A DNA stretch of 64,000 bases. Origin: Conexibacter sp. DBS9H8 (GTDB lineage: Bacteria > Actinomycetota > Thermoleophilia > Solirubrobacterales > Solirubrobacteraceae). Made by a program: the position numbers and the translations under genes. The notes under the pieces are model-generated. The model was not told the DNA's origin. It made no database searches and saw only the letters and a program-made list of their open reading frames with translations. Positions 55,420 to 64,000 of this stretch are shown in pieces; within the stretch, counting starts at the first letter, position 1; each line of letters begins with the position of its first letter. The stretch lies in contig NZ_CP097128.1 of the NCBI RefSeq assembly GCF_023330685.1, positions 3,100,001 to 3,164,000 of the forward strand. The letters are read 5' to 3'.

Positions 55420-57312
55420 TCAGTTGAGCTGCTGTTCGTCGGCGATCACGTGCAGCACCGCGTTGATCAGCGCGAGGTGGGTGAACGCCTGGGGATAGTT
55501 GCCGAGGTGGCGCCCGGTGGCGGCGTCGAGCTCCTCGGCGTAGAGGCCGAGCGGGGAGGCGTGGGAGAGCAGCCGCTCACACAGGTTGCGGGCGTGGTCG
55601 CGGTCACCGATCTCCGACAGGGCCGAGACGAGCCAGAAGGAGCAGATGAGGAACGTGCCCTCGGCGCCCTCCAAGCCGTCGTCGGTCTCCTCGGTGCGGT
55701 AGCGGAGCACGAAACCGTGCTCGGTCAGCTCGGTGCGGATCGCCTCGACGGTGTTGCGGATCCGCTCGTCCGTCGGCTCGAGGAAGCGGTTGATGACCAG
55801 CAGCAGCGTCGAGGCGTCAAGCGCGTCGGTGTCGTAGTGCTGGCGGAAGACGCCGCGCTCGGAGACGCCCTTGGTGAGGATGTCCTCGCGGATCTCATCG
55901 GCGATCGCCTGCCACTTCTCAGCGAGCTGGGCCTCACCCTGGCGTTCGGCGATCCGGGCGCCGCGATCGAGGGCGACCCAGCACATCAGCTTGGAGGAGA
56001 CGTAGTGCTGGGGCTTGCCCCGCGCCTCCCAGATCCCCTGGTCGGGCTGCTTCCAGCAGCTGATCGCACACTCGACCTGGGCCCGCAGGACCGGCCACAG
56101 CCGGCCCGGAATGTGCCCGCCCGCCTTGGTGTGGAGGTACACCGAATCCAGGACGGCGCCGTAGACGTCGTTCTGGCGCTGGTTGTAGGCGCCGTTACCG
56201 GTCCGCACGGGCGTCGCACCGTTGTAGCCGCTGAGGTGATCGAGGGTCCGCTCGGTGAGATCCCGCTCCCCGCCGATGCCGTACATGATCTGCAGGCCAC
56301 CGTCCTCGACCCGCTCGAGATCGGCGAGGAACTGCATGAAGTCGTCGGCCTCCCAGTCGAAGCCGAGCGCGTGCAGCCCCCAGAGGGTGAAGGTCGCGTC
56401 CCGCATCCAGCAGTAGCGGTAGTCCCAGTTGCGCTCACCGCCCGGCGTCTCGGGCAGGGACGTCGTCGCCGCCGCGACGGTCGCCCCGGTCGGACCGTAG
56501 GTGAGACCCTTGAGGGTGAGCGCGCTGCGGTGCAGGAAGGAGCGCCAGCGATGATCGGGGAAGCGCCCGCCCGCGAGCCAACCGCGCCAGTAGTGCTCGG
56601 TCGCCGCGATCCGCGCGACGGCGTCCTCGAGGTCGTCGGGACCTGCGAGGCCGTGGGACCAGGCGAGCGCGGCAAACCGCCGCTCCCCTTCCACGAGCGT
56701 GTGCCGCGCCCGGGCGCGGGACCCCTCGATGCCGACCCGCAGGTCGGTCATCAGCCGCAGCTTCTCCTCCCCGGCGGACGCCTCGGCGCAGGACCAGGCG
56801 TTGCCGAGCGCCTCCCATTGGGCCGGTTCGGCCCCGTAGTTGAAGATCGGCTCGCAGACGACCTCGACCTCCACCTCTCCCTGCACGCACTCGACGACGC
56901 GGACGAGCATGTGATCGGCGTCATGGTCGGTCGGCGGCCGGGTGTGGGAGGACTCGTCGGCGTGACCGTCGTGCCAGGGCCCGATCGTGAGACAGTCGCG
57001 GACGACGAGCCAACCGGACGGGCACATCCATGAGGTCTCGAGGATCATCGTGCCGGGCAGGTAGCGGACCGACAGGGGTACCTGGATGCCGTAGGGGCCG
57101 ACCCGGAAGGAACCGGCGCGGCGGTCGAGCAGGGCGCCGAAGATCGACGGGGAGTCAAAACGAGGAACGCTCATCCACTCGATCGAGCCGTCCGGCGCGA
57201 CGAGCGCCCCGGTGTGGCAGTCCGACAGGAACGCGTAATCCTGGATCAGCGGGAAGGGGGACTCCCCGATCAGCGGCACGTCGTGGGGTGGAAGCGTGAT
57301 CGACGGGCTCAT
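55420..57312 (-). CDS. Glycoside hydrolase family 15 protein (trehalase/glucoamylase-like)
   Basis: 630 residues. N-terminal beta-sandwich (IQDYAFLSDCHTGALVAPDGSIEWMSVPRFDSPSIFGALLD) and the (alpha/alpha)6 barrel with WDYRYCWMRDATFTLWGL, the catalytic acid candidate in GIWEARGKPQHYVSSK and the base candidate in DDGLEGAEGTFLICSFWL. This is the architecture of actinobacterial GH15 trehalases. No signal peptide, so cytoplasmic. TAGGCT ends 9 nt before the ATG. Confidence 0.94.
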   Translation of the reverse strand: MSPSITLPPHDVPLIGESPFPLIQDYAFLSDCHTGALVAPDGSIEWMSVPRFDSPSIFGALLDRRAGSFRVGPYGIQVPLSVRYLPGTMILETSWMCPSGWLVVRDCLTIGPWHDGHADESSHTRPPTDHDADHMLVRVVECVQGEVEVEVVCEPIFNYGAEPAQWEALGNAWSCAEASAGEEKLRLMTDLRVGIEGSRARARHTLVEGERRFAALAWSHGLAGPDDLEDAVARIAATEHYWRGWLAGGRFPDHRWRSFLHRSALTLKGLTYGPTGATVAAATTSLPETPGGERNWDYRYCWMRDATFTLWGLHALGFDWEADDFMQFLADLERVEDGGLQIMYGIGGERDLTERTLDHLSGYNGATPVRTGNGAYNQRQNDVYGAVLDSVYLHTKAGGHIPGRLWPVLRAQVECAISCWKQPDQGIWEARGKPQHYVSSKLMCWVALDRGARIAERQGEAQLAEKWQAIADEIREDILTKGVSERGVFRQHYDTDALDASTLLLVINRFLEPTDERIRNTVEAIRTELTEHGFVLRYRTEETDDGLEGAEGTFLICSFWLVSALSEIGDRDHARNLCERLLSHASPLGLYAEELDAATGRHLGNYPQAFTHLALINAVLHVIADEQQLN

Positions 57313-57321
57313 GCTCGCGCC

Positions 57322-57327
57322 AGCCTA
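57322..57327 (-). promoter_or_regulatory. -10 element of the GH15 gene
   Basis: TAGGCT on the minus strand, 9 nt before the ATG; no Shine-Dalgarno. Confidence 0.5.
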
Positions 57328-57503
57328 CCGGACCCCCCAGATCCCTCTCCCGAGGGAGCGTTCGCGCTGACCACCGCAACCCCCGTCAACGCATGCGCAT
57401 CCCAGCCCACCCCCCAGTCCCGACCGCCTTTCGGGATGGCCTCGCGGTCTCATCCGGGTGGCGGCACTGTGCCGCCGCCACCCGGCCGCCCGGCCCGGAC
57501 CGG

Positions 57504-57509
57504 TACGCT
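57504..57509 (+). promoter_or_regulatory. -10 element of the ccdA gene
   Basis: TACGCT ends 10 nt before the ATG at 57520. The ~200 bp before it hold nothing else I can name. Confidence 0.45.
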
Positions 57510-57519
57510 CTCTGAGCCG

Positions 57520-58251
57520 ATGAATGCCGCTGCCGGTATCGGGATTCCGGTCGCCTTCGGCGCCGGGCTCGTCTCCTTCCTCTCTCCGTGCGTCCTCCCG
57601 CTCGTCCCCGGGTACGTCTCGGCGATCGCCGGCGGAAACCCGGAGGAGATCCGCACCCGCCGGGTGATCGGGCCCGCCCTCGCCTTCGTCGGCACGTTCT
57701 CGGCGATCTTCATCGCGCTCGGACTGCTCGGCCAGCAGGCGCTCCGGGCCACCCTGACCGGCCACACCGCCCAGCAGATCTCGGGGGCGATCATCATCGC
57801 CATGGGGCTGCTGTTCGTGCTCAGCCCGATCATCCCGCGGCTCGCCCGCGCCTACCACGTCGCCCCGTTGATGCAGCGGGCGGGCAAGAGCGGGCCGGTC
57901 CTCACCGGGGCCGCCTTCGCGCTCGCCTGGACGCCCTGCACCGGCCCGACCCTCGGGGCGATCATCACCGCCGCCGGCACGTCGGCGAGCGCGTACCACG
58001 GGGCGTTTCTGCTCGCGATCTACTGCTGCGGCCTGGCCGTCCCGTTCCTGCTGACCGCACTCGCGTTCGGCAAGATGACCGCGCTGCTCGCCGTCGTCCG
58101 CCGCCACTACCCGATCGTGATCGGAGCGGGTGGGGTGATCCTGATCGGGATGGGGGTGCTCATCTTCAGCGGGGAGTTCACGACGCTGAACCAGACCGTC
58201 GACGGCTGGCTGCAGACCCTGCATCTGCCGAACCTCAACTCCGACACCTGA
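57520..58251 (+). CDS. ccdA: CcdA/DsbD-type membrane thiol transporter
   Basis: 243 residues, six membrane helices. The redox cysteine pair is in LSPCVLPLVPGY (helix 1) and WTPCTGPTLG (helix 4), each flanked by the conserved Pro residues. It moves reducing equivalents from cytoplasmic thioredoxin to extracytoplasmic thiol proteins, often for cytochrome c maturation. No CcsA/ResB genes are adjacent. Confidence 0.95.
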   Translation: MNAAAGIGIPVAFGAGLVSFLSPCVLPLVPGYVSAIAGGNPEEIRTRRVIGPALAFVGTFSAIFIALGLLGQQALRATLTGHTAQQISGAIIIAMGLLFVLSPIIPRLARAYHVAPLMQRAGKSGPVLTGAAFALAWTPCTGPTLGAIITAAGTSASAYHGAFLLAIYCCGLAVPFLLTALAFGKMTALLAVVRRHYPIVIGAGGVILIGMGVLIFSGEFTTLNQTVDGWLQTLHLPNLNSDT

Positions 58252-58409
58252 ACGCGCGCACCGCGTGCGCTCGGGGTCACCGGACCCGCCAGTTCGGCGC
58301 GTCCCGGCGCGGCGGGTTGGTCGTCCCGGCGCAGGCGCCCGCCGCGCCGCCTCCGCGTCGCTAGGCTGGCCGGGAAACCGGCCTGCACCGACGTCCACTG
58401 GAGGGTGAG

Positions 58410-59783
58410 ATGAGCATCTACGCTGTTGTGAACCCAGCGACCGGAGCGGTGCTCAGGGAGTACCCGACGATCAGCGACGACGCCCTGGCGGGCGCGATCG
58501 CCGCCGCCGACGCGGCCCACAGGGCCTGGGGGATCGCCTCGACCCCGGCCGAGCGGGCGGCGCTGATCACCCGGGTCGCCGAGCTGCACCGGGAGCGGCG
58601 GGAGGAGCTCGCCGCGACGATCGTCACGGAGATGGGCAAGCCGCTGGAGCAGGCCCTGTCGGAGGTCGACTTCAGCGCCGACATCTACTGCTTCTATGCC
58701 GAGCGGGCCGAGGTGCTGCTCGCGGATGAGCCGATCGAGATCGCCGAGGGGCAGGGCAGCGCCGTCGTCCGGCGCAGCTCACTCGGCGTCCTGCTCGGGA
58801 TCATGCCCTGGAACTTCCCCGTCTACCAGGTCGCGCGCTTTGCCGGGCCGAACCTGCTGATCGGCAACACGATCCTGCTCAAGCACGCGCCCCAGTGCCC
58901 GCAGTCGGCCGAGCAGCTCGCGGCGATCTTCAGAGACGCCGGCTTCCCGGAGGGCGCCTACGTCAACATCTTCGCCGCCAACGAGCAGATCGAGTCGGTG
59001 ATCGCCGATCCGCGCGTGCGGGGGGTGTCGCTGACGGGCTCCGAGCGGGCGGGCGCCGCCGTCGCCGAGCTCGCCGGCCGGCACCTCAAGAAGGTCGTGC
59101 TCGAGCTCGGCGGCTCGGACCCGTTCATCCTCCTCTCCACCGACGACCTCGACAAGACCGTCCGGGACGCCGTGTCCGCGCGGCTCGACAATACCGGTCA
59201 GTCCTGCAACGCCGCCAAGCGGTTCATCGTCATCGACGAGCTCTACGACGGGTTTCTCGAGCGGTTCTGCGCCGGCGCGACCGCGGTCACGCCGGGCGAC
59301 CCGATGGCCGAATCGGCCCAGATCGGTCCGCTCTCCTCCGACACGGCGACCGAACGCCTGCGCGACCAGCTCCAGCGGGCCGTCGCCGGGGGCGCGCGGA
59401 TCGTCGCCGGCGGAGGCGAGCCGGAGGGCAACTTCTTCCCGGTCACCGTGCTCACCGACGTCTCCCCCGACAACAGCGCCTTCTCTGAGGAGTTCTTCGG
59501 ACCGGTCGCCCAGATCTACCGCGTCAGGTCTGAGGAGGAGGCGGTCGCGCTCGCGAACGCGACGAGCTTCGGCCTCGGCTCCTATCTCTACACGACCGAT
59601 CCCGCCCAGGCCGAGCGGGTCGCCAACCGGATCGACGCCGGAATGGTGTATGTCAACATCGTCGGCGCCGACGCGCCTGAGCTGCCCTTCGGCGGCACCA
59701 AGCGGTCGGGCTTCGGGCGCGAACTCGGCCGCTGGGGCGCCGACGAGTTCGTCAACAAGAAGCTGATCCGCGTCGGCGGGTGA
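58410..59783 (+). CDS. NAD(P)-dependent aldehyde dehydrogenase, succinate-semialdehyde type
   Basis: 457 residues of ALDH fold: IMPWNFPVYQVARFAGPNLLIGNTILLKHAPQ, the Glu in KVVLELGGSDPFI, the catalytic Cys in DNTGQSCNAAKRFIV and the C-terminal ELPFGGTKRSGFGRELG. It resembles GabD-type succinate-semialdehyde dehydrogenases by its short length and WNFPVYQ motif; exact substrate is not certain. GGAGGGTGAG precedes the ATG. A hairpin follows the stop. Confidence 0.93.
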   Translation: MSIYAVVNPATGAVLREYPTISDDALAGAIAAADAAHRAWGIASTPAERAALITRVAELHRERREELAATIVTEMGKPLEQALSEVDFSADIYCFYAERAEVLLADEPIEIAEGQGSAVVRRSSLGVLLGIMPWNFPVYQVARFAGPNLLIGNTILLKHAPQCPQSAEQLAAIFRDAGFPEGAYVNIFAANEQIESVIADPRVRGVSLTGSERAGAAVAELAGRHLKKVVLELGGSDPFILLSTDDLDKTVRDAVSARLDNTGQSCNAAKRFIVIDELYDGFLERFCAGATAVTPGDPMAESAQIGPLSSDTATERLRDQLQRAVAGGARIVAGGGEPEGNFFPVTVLTDVSPDNSAFSEEFFGPVAQIYRVRSEEEAVALANATSFGLGSYLYTTDPAQAERVANRIDAGMVYVNIVGADAPELPFGGTKRSGFGRELGRWGADEFVNKKLIRVGG

Positions 59784-59787
59784 AAGA

Positions 59788-59821
59788 TTGCGGGGCCCGC
59801 GCCTCCGGCGGCGGGCCGCAA
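59788..59821 (+). terminator. Hairpin after the aldehyde dehydrogenase
   Basis: GGCCCGC / GCGGGCC (7 bp) with outer TTGC / GCAA pairing and a 2-nt bulge. It starts 5 nt after the TGA. Confidence 0.55.
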
Positions 59822-59860
59822 CTCACGCGGAGGGCACCCGTTATCGTTGGCTGAGACCTG

Positions 59861-61621
59861 ATGGAAGCGTCCGCCCTCCACGCACCACCCGGCGTCAGTC
59901 GGCTGCGCGGCTCCGCCGGCGCGACGTTTCTGCGCCTGCGCTCGGACGAGCAGCTCGTGGAGCTGTTCCGCGCCGGGCACGATGAGGCGTTCCGTGCGAT
60001 CCACGACCGCTACCGGACGCGGCTGTTCGCCTACACGCGCCAGATGCTGCCCCAGAGCCGCCAGGACGCCGAGGACGCGTTGCAGGACGTGTTCATCCGT
60101 GCCTACGCCGGGCTGCGCGCGAGTGACCGCCACGTCGCGCTCCGCGCGTGGCTGTACCGGATCGCCCACAACCGCTGCGTCGATCACCTGCGCAAGAACA
60201 CGCCGATCCCGACCGACGAGCTCGAGGCAACGAGCCGGGATGTCGCGACGGACCCGATCGCGGCGACCGAACAGCGCGAGGCGCTCGCCAAGCTCGTCAC
60301 CGACGTACAGCGCCTGCCCGAGCAGCAGCGCTCGGCGCTGCTGCTGCGCGAGCTGTCGGGAATGAGCTACCAGGAGCTCGCCGACTCGCTCGACCTGACG
60401 ATTCCGGCGATCAAGTCGCTGCTCGTCCGGGCTCGCGGCGGGCTCGCGGCGGCGGCGGAGGCACGGGACACCGACTGTGAGCAGATCCGGGTCGAGATCA
60501 TCGAGTCGCACGAGCGGGGGGTTCGCCCGAACGCGCTCGTCCGCCGCCACCTCGGTGACTGCGCCGCCTGCCGGGCGTACCGGGAGTCGGTGCGCGGCAT
60601 CTCACGCAGCCTCGCCGCGCTCATCCCCGGCCCGGTTCTGCTCGCGAGCAAGTTCATCGGAGCCGGCGCCGGCGCCGTGTCGACCGCCGGCGGCGCGGCG
60701 GGAACGAGCGCGACCGCCGCCTCCGGCGGCACGACGGCCGGCGGCGCGCTCGCGGGGAGCGTCGGCGCGGCCGGTACCGGCGCCGTCGCCGCGGGTGGGG
60801 CCGCCGCGGGTGGGGCCGCCGCGGGTGGGGCCGCGGCCGGGACCGCCCTCGCTGGGGGTGCGATCACCGGCGGTGCGATCACCGGCGGGATGACCGCCAC
60901 CCACCTCGCCGCCCTCATCGCCGCCGCCGCAGCCGCCACCGCCGGCGGGGCCGTCGCCGTCTCCGTCCAGGGCGCCCACCCCCGCAGCGCGGGCGCCGCC
61001 CACCTTCCCGCCGCCGCGATCGTCGCCCACGCCGTCAGTCAGGGGATCAGCGCGGGCAGTTCGGCGGCCGCTGCCGGAGTCGCCCCGGTGAGCGTTCCCG
61101 CCGGCACCCCGCTGAGCGTCCCCGCCCACACCGTCCGCCGCGGCACGGCGTCTGGGGCGCGGCGCCCCAACGCCCGCCGGACGATGCCGGCGCGAACGGC
61201 CGCGGGCACGACGACGGTGCGGACCGCGACCGCGTCACTCACCACAGCGACCGCGACGACACGGCTGACGACGACCGGCGCGCGGACGACGACTGGAAAC
61301 GCGGGCACGGCCACGACGGCGAGCGGCGGTTCGAGCCCTGACCGATCGACGAGCGGCGCGACGACGACGGCTCCGATCACGGGCAGCGGCACGGACTCGA
61401 GCGGCACGACCACCGGCGGGACGGGCACCGGATCGACGACGACGGCCCGGACCGACACTGCGAGCGCCACGACGCCGGACCGGACGAGCACCACCAGCAC
61501 CTCGACGACGCCCAGCGGTACGTCGTCGCCGTCGGGGGCGAGCACCACAGCGGGGACGACGACCTCCCCCACTGCCACCACCGACAGCACCGGCGGCGGC
61601 GCCTCCGGCTCAACCCAGTGA
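59861..61621 (+). CDS. ECF sigma factor fused to zinc finger, membrane segment and Thr/Ser-rich tail
   Basis: 586 residues. ECF region 2 (LVELFRAGHDEAFRAIHDRYRTRLFAYTRQML ... DALQDVFIRAYAGLR) and region 4 (QQRSALLLRELSGMSYQELADSLDLTIPAIKSLLVRAR) lie in residues about 30-200. Then comes an anti-sigma-type ZAS motif (RRHLGDCAACRAYRE, about 225-245), a Gly/Ala-rich stretch with one membrane helix (about 330-370, LAALIAAAAAATAGGAVAV) and ~200 residues of Thr/Ser/Gly repeats, presumably outside. A 15-bp DNA repeat codes for the AAGG-type units near 60780. It looks like a self-contained, membrane-tethered sigma factor. Confidence 0.88.
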   Translation: MEASALHAPPGVSRLRGSAGATFLRLRSDEQLVELFRAGHDEAFRAIHDRYRTRLFAYTRQMLPQSRQDAEDALQDVFIRAYAGLRASDRHVALRAWLYRIAHNRCVDHLRKNTPIPTDELEATSRDVATDPIAATEQREALAKLVTDVQRLPEQQRSALLLRELSGMSYQELADSLDLTIPAIKSLLVRARGGLAAAAEARDTDCEQIRVEIIESHERGVRPNALVRRHLGDCAACRAYRESVRGISRSLAALIPGPVLLASKFIGAGAGAVSTAGGAAGTSATAASGGTTAGGALAGSVGAAGTGAVAAGGAAAGGAAAGGAAAGTALAGGAITGGAITGGMTATHLAALIAAAAAATAGGAVAVSVQGAHPRSAGAAHLPAAAIVAHAVSQGISAGSSAAAAGVAPVSVPAGTPLSVPAHTVRRGTASGARRPNARRTMPARTAAGTTTVRTATASLTTATATTRLTTTGARTTTGNAGTATTASGGSSPDRSTSGATTTAPITGSGTDSSGTTTGGTGTGSTTTARTDTASATTPDRTSTTSTSTTPSGTSSPSGASTTAGTTTSPTATTDSTGGGASGSTQ

Positions 61622-61637
61622 CAGACTGACCGGCTCT

Positions 61638-62684
61638 ATGGAGCCAATCGAGCACGAAGAGGCGATCATCCGCAGGGGCACCCGCTCCGGCCTCGACACC
61701 ATCGTCGCCGTCCACTCGACCCGCCGGGGTCCGTCGCTGGGGGGCTGCCGGATGTGGCACTACCCCGACACCGCCCGTGCCCTCGATGACGCGCTCCGGC
61801 TGTCCCGGGCGATGACCTTCAAGTCCGCGGTGGCCGGGCTTCCCCTCGGCGGCGGCAAGAGCGTGATCGTCCTGCCGGAGGGGGAGGAGATCTCCCCCAA
61901 GCGGCGCCGGGACGCCCTGCTCGACATCGGCGACACGATCGACGTGCTCCGGGGCCGCTACATCACCGCTGAGGACGTCGGCACGTCCTCTCGTGACATG
62001 AGCGTCATCGCCACGCGGACGCGCCACGTCGCCGGCCTGTCCCGCCAGAAGGGCGGTTCGGGGGACCCGAGCCCGTTCACGGCGGCCGGAGTCGTCAACG
62101 CGATCCGAGCGGCGCTCGCGCGCAGCTTCGGCAGCTCGTCTCTCGAGGGCCGGCGAATCGCGATCATCGGCGCCGGCCACGTCGGCGGTCGGATCGCGAA
62201 GCTGTGCGCGAAGGAGGGCGCCAAGCTCATCCTCGCTGACGTCGACGCGTCCAAACGTGAGCTCGCCGTCGAACTGGGAGCCCGCTGGATGACCCCCGCC
62301 AAGGCGCTCGTCGCCAAGGTCGACGTTGTCTCGCCGTGCGCCCTCGGCGGGATACTGACCGAGGAGACCGTCGCACGGCTGCAGTGCCGGGTGATCGCCG
62401 GGGCGGCGAACAACCAGCTCGCCGGCGACCACATCGCCGAGCTGCTGAAGATCCGCGGGATCCTCTGGGCGCCGGATTTCGTCGCCAATGCCGGCGGGAT
62501 CATCAACATCGCCCAGGAGCGCGGCGGCGTCTATGACGCCGCCGCCGCCCACCGGGCCGTCGCCGGGATCGCCGACACGATCCACCGGATCTGCGACACC
62601 GCCGAGGCGGACGACACGACGACGCTCGCGGCGGCGATGACCCTCGCTCGCGCCGCGCTCGATCCCGCCACCGTCCCCGCCTGA
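61638..62684 (+). CDS. Leu/Val/Glu/Phe dehydrogenase family enzyme
   Basis: 348 residues, leucine-dehydrogenase-like oxidative deaminase. Catalytic region: GGCRMWHYPD, MTFKSAVAGLPLGGGKSVIVLP with the Lys; NAD Rossmann domain IAIIGAGHVGGRIAKLCAKEGAKLILADVD. It would interconvert a branched-chain amino acid and its 2-oxo acid with NAD+. Starts 16 nt after the sigma-fusion stop. No Shine-Dalgarno. Confidence 0.94.
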   Translation: MEPIEHEEAIIRRGTRSGLDTIVAVHSTRRGPSLGGCRMWHYPDTARALDDALRLSRAMTFKSAVAGLPLGGGKSVIVLPEGEEISPKRRRDALLDIGDTIDVLRGRYITAEDVGTSSRDMSVIATRTRHVAGLSRQKGGSGDPSPFTAAGVVNAIRAALARSFGSSSLEGRRIAIIGAGHVGGRIAKLCAKEGAKLILADVDASKRELAVELGARWMTPAKALVAKVDVVSPCALGGILTEETVARLQCRVIAGAANNQLAGDHIAELLKIRGILWAPDFVANAGGIINIAQERGGVYDAAAAHRAVAGIADTIHRICDTAEADDTTTLAAAMTLARAALDPATVPA

Positions 62685-62728
62685 CCCGCCTGGGCGGGGC
62701 CCGGCCCGCGAGCGCCGCCAGGCGGGGC

Positions 62729-63475
62729 TCAGCCCGGGAACCCCTCCGGAGGCCAGGCGGGACGCTCGACGCCGTCAGGCAGGCGACCCTCCTCCGCGAG
62801 CTTGTCGAGGTGGGCGGCGAGGGTGATCGCGGCGGCGAAGCGCAGCTCGGCCGCCACCTCACTCCAGGCCGCGTCGAGCAGCTCATCGACGCTGCGGGCG
62901 CCGTCCGCGAGCGCGGCCAGCAGTCGGGCCTCTCGGGCGCGGCGGTGGCTGAGGTACTCGGCGAGCTTTGCCGCCGGGTCATGGACGAGCGGGCCGTGCC
63001 CGGGCGCGATGATCCGCAGGGGGAGGCGCGCGAGCGCCTCGAGTCCCGCGAGGTAGGCCCTCAGCGCCCCGGGGTCGGCGGCGATGAAGACGCTCCCCTC
63101 CCCCAGCACCGCGTCTCCGCTGAAGGCGACGTCCCCGTGGATCAGGACGCGATGGTCGAGACTGTGGCCCGGCAGGGCCATCGCCTCAAGCTGACCGTCG
63201 CCCGTGACGGCGTCGGGGAAACGCTCGCGCAGCTCCGGGACCGCTTCAGCGTGATCGGGGTGAGCGTGGGTGAGGGTGATGCCCCCGAGCCCGCCGCGGG
63301 CGGTCAGCTCCGCTGTGAGGGCGGCGACGTGGGCGGGCAGGGACGGTCCCGGGTCGATCAGCCAGGCGGGGTCACGCCCGATCACCCAGCTGTTGGTGCC
63401 GGTGAGGGTGAGCGGACCCGGGTTGTCGGCGCGGATGCCGACCACGTCCACCCCCGCCACCGCGATCACGCTCAT
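62729..63475 (-). CDS. MBL-fold metallo-hydrolase (LACTB2-like)
   Basis: 248 residues. Zinc motif THAHPDHAEAVP (HxHxDH), further His/Asp in LPGHSLDH, FSGDAVLGEG and IAPGHGPLV. The C-terminal ~60 residues are a small winged helix (VAAELRFAAAITLAAHLDKLAEEGRL), as in LACTB2-type endoribonuclease-like and thioesterase-like members. Substrate not known. Confidence 0.92.
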   Translation of the reverse strand: MSVIAVAGVDVVGIRADNPGPLTLTGTNSWVIGRDPAWLIDPGPSLPAHVAALTAELTARGGLGGITLTHAHPDHAEAVPELRERFPDAVTGDGQLEAMALPGHSLDHRVLIHGDVAFSGDAVLGEGSVFIAADPGALRAYLAGLEALARLPLRIIAPGHGPLVHDPAAKLAEYLSHRRAREARLLAALADGARSVDELLDAAWSEVAAELRFAAAITLAAHLDKLAEEGRLPDGVERPAWPPEGFPG

Positions 63476-63561
63476 TGGTCACACCTCTCGTTCCACCTCG
63501 GCCGGCCCACGCCGTGCCCGCCCGACCGGCGCGGCGGGCCGGGTTGCTTGAATGAACCATT

Positions 63562-64000
63562 GTGTCCGGTCTTCACGCAGCAGGGCAACCGGCCGACGCA
63601 CGCGGCGTGACGTCGCCGGCAGCGACCGACCCGGACGGGACCGCCGGGGCCGACGGTGGGTTCGTCGCCGAGGAGGCGCGGGCGACCCGCAACCTCCTGC
63701 ACGGACTGATCTCCCTTGGGGTGCTCGTGGCCCTCGTCGTCGGCCTCCTGCTCGCCGTGCCCGGCCTGCACCGGGTCGGGCATGACGTCGCGAAGATCGA
63801 CGGGGGCTGGATCGTCATCGCCGTCGGGCTCGAGCTGCTCTCCTGCGTCGGCTACATCGTCGCCTTCCTCCAGGTCTTCGACCGGGCGCCGGTCCGCTTC
63901 GGCGCACGGGTGGCGATGAGCGAGCTCGCCTTCGGCGCGGCCGTCTCCCTCGGCGGCGCCGGCAGCATCGCCGTCGGGGCGCTGTTGCTCGTCGAACGCG
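63562..64000 (+). CDS. Flippase-like (LPG_synthase_TM) membrane protein, cut off by the window
   Basis: Open frame from GTG 63562 to the window end (146 residues). A polar Gly/Ala/Asp-rich start of about 45 residues, then helices LISLGVLVALVVGLLLAVPGL and IVIAVGLELLSCVGYIVAFLQVF and an APVRFGARVAMSELAFGAAVSLGGAGSIAV segment, the pattern of the UPF0104/LPG_synthase_TM family. A second family member after the fusion at 12814. TTGAAT ends 8 nt before the GTG. Confidence 0.85.
   Translation, partial: MSGLHAAGQPADARGVTSPAATDPDGTAGADGGFVAEEARATRNLLHGLISLGVLVALVVGLLLAVPGLHRVGHDVAKIDGGWIVIAVGLELLSCVGYIVAFLQVFDRAPVRFGARVAMSELAFGAAVSLGGAGSIAVGALLLVER

Overview
This is a contiguous piece of a very GC-rich bacterial chromosome, densely coded on both strands with GTG and TTG starts. 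I see no rRNA, tRNA, insertion sequence, phage integrase or CRISPR array. The gene content fits the actinobacterial phylum and, less certainly, class Thermoleophilia (Solirubrobacterales): coproheme decarboxylase-type HemQ, an F420-type luciferase-like oxidoreductase, a PimA-like glycosyltransferase fused to a flippase-like membrane domain, DUF6421, DUF3618 and a Holin-X/DUF1469 protein. Many start codons lie 6-10 nt downstream of a TAnnnT hexamer and have no Shine-Dalgarno sequence, so leaderless transcription is probably common.

Layout. 1-12.7 kb: partial glutamine-dependent NAD synthetase, UspA protein, AbiEi/DUF559 protein, a GC-rich 9-bp repeat tract, a threonine aldolase-DUF6421 operon facing an Lrp regulator, cobalamin-dependent methionine synthase, and a P-II/ammonium transporter operon in which both proteins have unusual key residues. 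12.8-23.6 kb: the glycosyltransferase-membrane fusion, HemQ, an Fe-S block (IscA-type carrier facing BolA-Grx4), secreted and glutaredoxin-like proteins, DegV, a five-gene membrane/envelope operon with two very small genes, and a nitrilase-TetR operon with a clear operator. 24-34.2 kb: a molybdopterin oxidoreductase and a catabolic acyl-CoA region (MerR regulator, beta-keto acid cleavage enzyme, carboxyltransferase, enoyl-CoA hydratase, luciferase-like oxidoreductase, two acyl-CoA dehydrogenases) with a 30-bp motif shared by two of its promoters. 34.2-42.5 kb: membrane protein, YqgE/AlgH, CDF transporter, lipase, methyltransferase, acyltransferase, MFS permease and glycerol kinase.

42.6-49.5 kb is the most interesting region. 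An ArsR repressor, a rhodanese-like protein, thioredoxin, two DUF2892 (YgaP-membrane-type) proteins, a zinc-ribbon microprotein, a two-helix membrane protein, a protein made of six Myb/SANT-like repeats, an ECF sigma factor with a fused zinc-binding tail and an MMPL exporter sit together. Several of their promoters carry CAGTTGT/TACAAC-type elements. I infer a sulfur- or thiol-stress regulon; the function is not shown by sequence alone.

49.6-64 kb: a stand-alone biotin carrier with an enoyl-CoA hydratase, two secreted glycosidase-like proteins (the second overlapping a 53-aa rubredoxin gene), NUDIX, GH15, CcdA, semialdehyde dehydrogenase, an ECF sigma factor fused to a zinc finger, membrane segment and Thr/Ser-rich tail, a leucine-dehydrogenase-type enzyme, an MBL-fold hydrolase and the start of a second flippase-like membrane protein. 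Strong GC-rich hairpins without U-tracts separate many convergent genes, and several enclose the stop codon.
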